A stretch of 64,000 nt of DNA from Anthopleura xanthogrammica (taxonomy: Eukaryota > Cnidaria > Anthozoa > Actiniaria > Actiniidae), in the NCBI GenBank assembly GCA_964019055.1, contig OZ025212.1, positions 7,069,766-7,133,765 on the forward strand. Reading direction: 5' to 3'. The number at the start of each line of letters is the position of its first letter. The stretch's first letter is position 1. A program made the translations under genes and the position numbers. The notes beneath the pieces are model-generated. The model was given only the letters and a program-made list of their open reading frames with translations. It ran no database searches and had not been told where the DNA came from. Below, in pieces: positions 58,601 to 64,000 of the stretch.

Positions 58601-61600
58601 AGTTGATGGTTTACTAGCCCACTTTCGATATTCTGGTTGAATGATCACGCACAAAGCAATGGAAGACGAAGTTCCGGGAAAAAATGGAGTAATCCTAATA
58701 TATTCTTTTGTTTCCCCGGAGCCTCATCTTGAATTGCTTTGTACGTGATCACTCAACCTGAATATCGAAAGTGGGCTATTTTACACTATATCTTTAAATA
58801 AGTTATCGTTGTCAACCAGCTTTTGTACTCAGACATACTATATACATGGAAAAAACAAATATGAAATGACTAAGATTTACACGTGCATGATTTGACCAAT
58901 TCGGTCAGCATGTCAAGGTATGGCTTCTCCGGTCCAGAGAACGAGAAAAGTGATAAATGGTTAGAAATATCCTTTGAACATGACAGTAAAGGAACAACAT
59001 GGACTTCATGTTTTCTGTCACGACTATCGGAACCACAGAGTCCTCCAACTATTGATTTAAATGAACCTCAAACCTCCATTTGTAAAGAACTACAGTAACA
59101 CCAAACCCCCTACGTTCGCCCACCTTTGGCGGTATTTAGCCTCCTTCCCAATAAAAATTACGCTCAATGTCGACTTCACATTTTGCCCAAAAGCCCTGCT
59201 TGATTAACCAATCAGTAATTTTGCCCTATTGATGATTAATAATATTAATGATTCCATACTAGTTTTTAAAAAAAAATAACGCGCAATGTTATGATGTGCA
59301 AAAAAGAAATAACGTGCTGAGGGTGGGACAAAAAAATAAATATCATGCAGCTAAAATTCCTGCAACCCCCCCCCCCCCCATCAATTATCTAATGGTCCGT
59401 CCCTAACTCAGTTTTGTCTGAAAACAACGCTACGTCAATCAAGTTGGCAGAAATACTAGTTAGTATGTTATTATTTCAACTGCGGAATGTGGTATATGTT
59501 ATTATGATCTTGGATTTTAATAAAAAAATAACAAAAACCTACCAAATATTTCATCGCTTACATAAGAGATAATTTTACACATTTCCGAGACAACAAGTAT
59601 GGTAAAAAAGGGAGGTTTACTCAAAATACTTCGGAAACTCACCAGTCTGTAATCATCGTTGGGCTTCCTGTGGCGAAACTGTTGACAAGCTTATGACAAG
59701 AGTCGGAGTTTATAGTAACGGTAATCGGAAGTGAAAACTTTGCCGAGAGATCCTAAAAATACCACTTTCAGATCGAAACAGGTAAGAATTCTCTAAAGAA
59801 GCATTCTTTTATCTTTTTGTAGCTTTTTAGAGCGGTTTTATTGACTTGAAGTCAAAACAAACTACGAGATCTCGTGTTGCTTTTAATGACCACCAGAGGT
59901 CAAATAAATACAATTTCACCATACTTCGACGATGTGAAGCGTCACGCACAAGCATTTGCCCAAAGAAATCTTTCTATGATTTGAAAGACCATCATTTCAA
60001 CATTCAATCGCCGAAGTTCTAAGTGAATTCAAGGTTTAGCACATTTGCTATATGGCTTTTTGTAAGATCAATTTTTATCTACTCAAAATATAGGTGTAGA
60101 GAATAAAATTATTTCGAGGGGTTAGAATTGGCTAATCTATCTCAAAATCACTCAAACAATAAACAATAGATTATATAACAAGGATTAGGAGTTATTTTGG
60201 TCTTGGAGCGACTCAGTTTTCTACGCGAGACCACTAAAGTTGAGTCAAAATTCATAGTTACAAATGGCATTTTCGGCAGACTTTGTAAATTTGCATTTTT
60301 CTCCGAAATGAAACATTATTTTATGAAACCAACTATACAGTTATTCTCAGGAAAGATTGCTCTATCAAACTTGAAAGTATGAGCGAAATCGAATTCTCGA
60401 GGTTTGCCGCGGATCTTAAATTTTGCTCGATCGTTACAGACATCCACTCTTAAAGCTTTAACAACCGCTTAATTCCTTGGCGAAAGTTTGTGCTGAAGGA
60501 AAAACAAATGATAGGATTCAAAGCGCTGTTTGTAATGGCTAAATAAACCGACAAGAATCCTAAGACTGGATTTTTACAGACATGAAAGAGGTGTTTGAAC
60601 GCACACAAAAGTTTTTTCAACCAATAGCAAAGATAACAAAGATAAAACCCTAGAATAATTGCCAGGCTTGTTCTTTGTACTCTCCGTGTAACGATTATTC
60701 TCTGTCTACGATTTGCGCTCAGTTTCTTCATTTTTGTTTTGGAGACCTTCACAAATATTGCCAAATAGCAAACGACGACGGTTATAAGAGTTATGGAGGC
60801 TAGAGCGAAGTAGAAAAAGAGCCAAGTTTTTGTATCCCACATGGAAATCCTTGCATGGCAGAATATGTTCGTGCCTTCTTGGACTAGTTGGGAATAGTAG
60901 AGTAGCGGTGAATTGTAAGATACTGCAATCAACCAGGTTGCTAAAATAATAAACTTCAACTTGCGTTTGGACACAGATCTTTTGATGGGATAAAACACAG
61001 CCATGAATCGTTCCACAGCGATTACATCAAGAGTTAAAAGAGATACCACGATCGAAACCGCTTCGTTGAAGTTTACTAACTTACACATTACAATCCCAAA
61101 ACTTCCCGGCATCATCCAGCGCTCGTGTTCAATTAACCGGGTTATTCTCTCGGGTATAGCGAATAATATCATTAAAAGATCCGAACAGGATAGGCTGACG
61201 ATGAGCGCATCGTTAAGCATCCCTCGTGCAGAAAGACATGTTCTTGTCTTGTAATACACGGCTATGATCAAAGAATTCCCCACCAGACCCACTAAAAAAA
61301 CAGTGGCGTAAGCCAACACCTTCATAATGACGATGATTGTGTCTTCTTCGTTGCCTTCCAAACGTGTTTCCACAGTGAGATTGCTTTTTGTTGTGTTGTT
61401 CATAGTTTAGAGCAAGCGTGCCAGTTATCATGAATCATATATCTTTTTTCGCTAAGCTAACGATTCGTGAACAGTAGCTGTTCAAACAACGTGTAACGTT
61501 ATGGGTTTATAACTCGGCAATTTCGGCTTATTGAAGCTAACAGCTTATTGGATGGTTCTGTTATGACGTCATCTACTTGCAAAGTGGCTTAATTTAACTC

Positions 61601-64000
61601 ACAAGGAATACTGAGAAATTGCAGTTCAACGAGATACATTGTGTTTTGTTTCAGCTTGTCCTACTAATAGTTTAACTATCGTTTGTGAGGACGTGAAGAT
61701 ATATATCGGTTAGAATGTTTTCGTTATTAGTAAGTTTACACTGGACTAGAGGGGAAAAAAGACAACAACAAAAACAACAAAAACAATCAAACAAACGAAA
61801 GAAAAACAAAAGAAAAGAAAAGAAAAACCTCAAGCTCTTTAGCGTTTGCGAATAAGATAATGATTGTTGATTTTCTTTAGTCAGCTTAGAGTCAGAAATA
61901 CGAGAAAACCATAGAAAAAAGAAACCTTTCAAAAAGCAGGACCATCTTTATTTGAACACCTTTTTGCTTCCATAGTCATCTGTTCGTTGATTGGTTGAAT
62001 GGAATTGTTAATGTCACGAAAATTGGTTTGAATTCAAGAACCAGACACCTGAATATCTAGACCCTTGGTAAACTCGATAACGCGATCATTGTATCTAAAA
62101 TAAAATCTAAAAATGTTAAGAGCACATTTACCTTCAAGACTTCATTCAGTGCATTTGGGATTGCAAAAGCTTGGTAAACAGGCAATCTCGAATCTTGGCG
62201 TATGTATTTTGGTTCAAATGAAAATTTCTGAGTTATTTCTGATATCATTCGACTGAAATCTATTTGGTTTGTTGACGTAACTGCAAATAAGTGGGCCGAA
62301 ATAAAGGCTAGAGCATGCGTAGTGCAGAAAAATCGTGTTTATCCGGTTAACGATGACACGCGTGAAAAACGTCTGCGCATGCTCCAAGTCCGTATGCAAA
62401 GCAGTCAGAAGCGTATTCTTGCTATTGTAAAAGTATGCAAATTTGACTTTCACACTTGCCTGAAGAATAGTCTTTACAAAATGCCAAAACTTAGAGTCAG
62501 TCATTAAAACTTAAGGCTTATTCTTTCATATTGTCTTTATCAATATAGTATCTTGGTCCCATAAAAGTATACCCACGAATTTTTTTGTATACTCGGAGAA
62601 AACAAAAAACTATTTTCTCACTAATACTCTTGTAAATTCTTAGAAAGCGTGCGGAAAGGCACGCATGCGCAAACGTTTTTCTCTAGTGTCGTTAACGATA
62701 CGATAACGTTTTGAGCATACACCGAATCGAAATGTGGCGACCAAATTGAATAACTATTGTTCTGGACTAACTAGCCCCGAGATTACGTGGAAACATCAAT
62801 GCGTTTTTACATGTATGAGAGGCTAGTCAAACCAGAACAATAGTTTATTCAAATTAGTCGCCATATTTCGATTCGCTGTATTCGCACGCTGACTTTGACA
62901 TCAGCAAATATCTAATTGTCCAATATATAGCTGCTTAACATTTTTTTTTTTTTTTTTTGACTGATTTTAGATCCCAGTTCCCCTGGATTACTTCTTGTAC
63001 CCGGTTGAACAAGATCATATTCTTTTATACTTGTACTTGCGTGCTTTGTCAAACCAGGATGTACGGTGAGTTGGAGTAACTGTAGCCTACAAAATGTTCC
63101 TTCTGCGACTGAGGGGAGTGGGAGGGGGCTTCCTTCTTTCCAATACACGCATCAAGCATTCCGCGCTACTGCTCTAAACGCATGCTCAGGGGATTAAAAA
63201 GTGAGACAATATTTTGTAAAATATGCAATTTTTTGGTATATTTGACTCAAAATTCGCTTAACGGTACGTGATCTTGAATATTTAATGAAAATTGTGTTTG
63301 ACAAGAAAAATACAACTAAAATATAACATGTTTTACAAAATATTATCTCACTTTTTAATCCCCTGAGCATGCGCTTAGAGCAATAGCGCGGAATGCTTGA
63401 TGCGTGTATTACCCCTATACTCCTCCCTGGATTTTTGTACCGTCACGCACTTCGGAAAAAACTGTGCGAAATAGTCTAACCAAAAAGTTTGATAATAATT
63501 AATGATACACATTCTAAATCTGTTGAAATGGAATTATAATAAGTCACTGCTTGCAAATTAAGCGAACAGAATTTCACGTTTCGTCTTTCAGCCCACGTTG
63601 GTGTCCATTCTTTTACCTTGTTGCTGTTCATCACGTGAATGGTTTTATCTACCAGAGAATTGATCCACAGGTAAAAGGTGCTTAAAGTGCACAACCTTTT
63701 TTTTCAATACCTTCAGTATTGATTCTACATGAAGTAAATATTTGAATGGCAAAATATTTCTTGATTTGAGTGATGCGTCTTTAAGTTATGAAGGTTTATA
63801 TTTCCATGACTGTGACTGACTGACTCCATGACTCCATATGTAAATGACTGTGACGTCTACTAAGGCTTCATTAAATGCACAAAACTGATCTGGTTCACAC
63901 AAACAGAATTTAAAAAGCATCCTTATTTTACTCATGGTTTAAATAAAGGATATTTTAAATTTGTTTTCAGGCTCAAAACGACCAGTGTTTAGTATTACTA
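44013..64000 (+). CDS. RPAP1: RNA polymerase II-associated protein 1 (26 complete exons, 3' end outside)
   Basis: RPAP1 helps assembly and nuclear delivery of RNA polymerase II with chaperone partners. The start [21 protein letters not shown] matches the family N-terminus, so ATG 44013 is preferred over the in-frame ATG 15 bases upstream. Exons: 44013-44199, 44447-44541, 44971-45016, 45136-45179, 45531-45623, 46051-46378, 47151-47572, 48418-48621, 48912-49079, 49417-49569, 49726-50037, 50470-50627, 51067-51400, 52033-52104, 52212-52321, 52982-53195, 53538-53603, 53863-53937, 54547-54695, 55230-55448, 55601-55726, 56002-56165, 56658-56790, 57063-57228, 62971-63065, 63592-63670, and 63971 onward. 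All junctions keep phase. Introns carry SINEs, microsatellites, MITEs, a 5.7-kb insertion-rich intron and a nested GPCR. Only the last part of the protein is missing. Confidence 0.93.
44855..44935. repeat. Imperfect CATC repeat in RPAP1 intron 2
   Basis: ATCCATCCATCCAACCACCC-type imperfect tetranucleotide, a degraded relative of the array in intron 7. Confidence 0.85.
47634..48087. repeat. (CATC)n array, about 450 bases, in RPAP1 intron 7
   Basis: A near-perfect CATC tetranucleotide array, roughly 110 units, followed to 48350 by imperfect CATT/CATC derivatives. Four-base units have no stop in three frames on either strand, which creates long false frames (SIHP and GWMD repeats). It lies between the donor after VRKE and the acceptor TTTTTTAG before SGNQARFAF. 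Confidence 0.95.
48418..51400 (+). CDS. RPAP1: RPAP1 exons 8-13 (RPAP1_C and helical repeats)
   Basis: Exon 8 completes RPAP1_[34 protein letters not shown] and [15 protein letters not shown]. Exons 9-13 are armadillo/HEAT-like helices: [77 protein letters not shown] and [20 protein letters not shown]. Exon 10 ends ATCAAG followed by GCAAGT, a GC-AG intron, supported by the conserved VIK-GLL junction. Confidence 0.9.
50075..50335. repeat. Purine-rich GGGAAGAGA-type tract
   Basis: A roughly 260-base almost pure purine tract (AAGAGAAGGGAAG variants) directly after the exon 11 donor. The frames on both strands are low-complexity artefacts. Confidence 0.85.
50661..50835. repeat. MITE family B, diverged copy
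   Basis: TTCCCATATCAGACCATGTG and CATTATGCCCAAGCTAAAAG are family B blocks. The right arm is partly deleted. In RPAP1 intron 12. Confidence 0.7.
52033..57228 (+). CDS. RPAP1: RPAP1 exons 14-24 (C-terminal helical region)
   Basis: Encodes [117 protein letters not shown] then [32 protein letters not shown] and [20 protein letters not shown] then [19 protein letters not shown]. The LLPxDW and VSFGDxLF motifs are strong RPAP1 matches. Confidence 0.9.
52420..52680. repeat. GAT trinucleotide tract in RPAP1 intron 15
   Basis: GATGAT repeats, perfect between about 52555 and 52612, with imperfect GATCATGATC-type flanks and a second weak patch at 52785-52900. The acidic poly-Asp frame here is an artefact. 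Confidence 0.85.
53240..53460 (-). repeat. SINE family 1, reverse copy in RPAP1 intron 16
   Basis: Contains complements of the family body (GAGGGAGGAAAACTGAAGTA, GAGAAAAACC) and of the B box (GGAATCGAACCAGAGACC). Diverged. Confidence 0.65.
54168..54321. repeat. MITE family B, copy in RPAP1 intron 18
   Basis: AAGGACCTTATTCATCGTGG at the left, CCACAATGAATAAGGTCTATT at the right. The internal GTTTAATGGTTGCGCACGAG is shared with the copy at 42597-42791. Confidence 0.75.
57505..58275. repeat. Left arm of large inverted repeat
   Basis: About 770 bases, near-identical to the reverse complement of 59650-60415. It starts GGCAAACCTCGAGAATTCGA and ends CAGGAAGCCCAACGATGATTA. The outer flank (57471-57490, GAAGCTTAAGAGTGACTGTC) also resembles the complement just beyond the right arm, which overlaps the GPCR stop region. 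Confidence 0.9.
58276..59649. other. Spacer of the inverted repeat
   Basis: About 1.4 kb with a MITE A copy (58613-58780), a poly-C run (59366-59379) and no convincing gene. A plus-strand 71-residue frame at 58883-59098 has no recognisable domain. Confidence 0.6.
58613..58780. repeat. MITE family A, copy 2
   Basis: AGCCCACTTTCGATATTCTG at the left and CGAAAGTGGGCTATT at the right, with GATCACGCACAAAGCAAT and ATTGCTTTGTACGTGATC inner arms. Same family as 82-254. Confidence 0.85.
59650..60415. repeat. Right arm of large inverted repeat
   Basis: Reverse complement of 57505-58275 with few differences: one- to three-base changes near the GACTCTTG and TTTTTAGAGC segments and two amino-acid changes in the shared 61-codon frame. 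It stops about 35 bases from the GPCR stop codon. Confidence 0.9.
60450..61403 (-). CDS. Class A (rhodopsin-like) GPCR, intronless, nested in RPAP1 intron 24
   Basis: 317 residues with seven hydrophobic segments and an N-terminus with N-glycosylation sites (NNTT, NLT). TM1 has [13 protein letters not shown]2 [20 protein letters not shown]3 starts at the conserved Cys ([13 protein letters not shown]) and ends [17 protein letters not shown], with ERF in place of DRY. The second extracellular loop has the partner Cys (NIFCHARIS). TM6 is [15 protein letters not shown] without the usual Pro. TM7 is [18 protein letters not shown], with NPIIC-F in place of NPxxY. Overall it resembles neuropeptide or amine receptors of the large cnidarian expansions; the ligand cannot be told. 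It lies antisense in an RPAP1 intron. Intronless structure suggests retroposition or the common single-exon form of such receptors. Confidence 0.9.
   Translation of the reverse strand: MNNTTKSNLTVETRLEGNEEDTIIVIMKVLAYATVFLVGLVGNSLIIAVYYKTRTCLSARGMLNDALIVSLSCSDLLMILFAIPERITRLIEHERWMMPGSFGIVMCKLVNFNEAVSIVVSLLTLDVIAVERFMAVFYPIKRSVSKRKLKFIILATWLIAVSYNSPLLYYSQLVQEGTNIFCHARISMWDTKTWLFFYFALASITLITVVVCYLAIFVKVSKTKMKKLSANRRQRIIVTRRVQRTSLAIILGFYLCYLCYWLKKLLCAFKHLFHVCKNPVLGFLSVYLAITNSALNPIICFSFSTNFRQGIKRLLKL
62310..62384. repeat. Small palindrome with GCATGCGC-type ends
   Basis: GAGCATGCGTAGTGCAGAAA at the left pairs loosely with GTCTGCGCATGCTC at the right, around CGGTTAACGATGACACGCGT. Other fold-backs follow at 62712-62884 (CGAATCGAAATGTGGCGACC mirrored by GTCGCCATATTTCGATTCG) and 63142-63409 (ATTAAAAAGTGAGACAATAT mirrored, with TGATGCGTGTATT ends). 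Confidence 0.7.
62971..63065 (+). CDS. RPAP1: RPAP1 exon 25
   Basis: Encodes [20 protein letters not shown] then [11 protein letters not shown], ending in a split Arg codon before GTGAGT. It continues VSFPVNQ of exon 24, as in RPAP1 of other animals. The acceptor is preceded by an 18-base T run. Confidence 0.9.
63592..64000 (+). CDS. RPAP1: RPAP1 exon 26 (63592-63670) and start of exon 27 (63971-)
   Basis: Exon 26 encodes [20 protein letters not shown] then QRIDPQ, a clear match to the RPAP1 C-terminal P-R-W-C-P motif. After TTGTTTTCAG the next exon begins [10 protein letters not shown] and runs off the window. The tail of the protein is missing. Confidence 0.88.

Noticed and set aside
61672..61932. 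86-residue Phe/Ser-rich minus-strand frame
   Set aside because: It arises from an A-rich AAACAAC/AAAGAAA tract and has no other support.

Overview
The window is animal nuclear DNA, most likely from a stony coral or other hexacorallian. Genes have many short exons with GT-AG introns, the base composition is AT-rich, and tRNA-derived SINEs, fold-back MITEs, Penelope-like fragments and microsatellites fill introns and spacers. The strongest taxonomic clue is a gene whose C-terminal half has the NIDO-AMOP-VWFD-EGF-TM architecture of the coral skeletal-matrix 'mucin-like protein'. Splice sites below were read by eye and checked by phase: every junction I joined keeps frame.

Layout. (1) 2392-3931, plus strand: a two-exon gene for a secreted 210-residue protein with a C-terminal cysteine pattern like Spätzle/neurotrophin cystine-knot ligands. 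(2) 4651-41413, minus strand: one 41-exon gene for a predicted 3,014-residue single-pass membrane protein. N to C it has a signal peptide, three SRCR-CUB-FN3 triplets, more FN3 and CUB modules, NIDO, AMOP, VWFD, a cadherin-like module, an EGF run, a Thr-rich stalk, a TM helix and a short tail. One EGF exon has an in-frame stop, and half of another EGF exon with its splice donor is tandemly repeated. (3) 44013 to the right edge, plus strand: RPAP1 (RNA polymerase II-associated protein 1), 26 complete exons and the start of a 27th. (4) 60450-61403, minus strand: an intronless class A GPCR nested antisense in the 5.7 kb RPAP1 intron that also holds a near-identical inverted repeat with ~0.77 kb arms.

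The membrane protein and RPAP1 are divergently transcribed about 2.6 kb apart. I see no functional link between the four genes. Two of them (the cystine-knot ligand and the SRCR/CUB mosaic) could belong to extracellular signalling or recognition, but that is inference. Repeats of note are two Penelope-like fragments (one a head-to-head pair with hammerhead-like ends), several fold-back MITE families with more than one copy here, two SINE families, and a roughly 450-bp CATC array in an RPAP1 intron.
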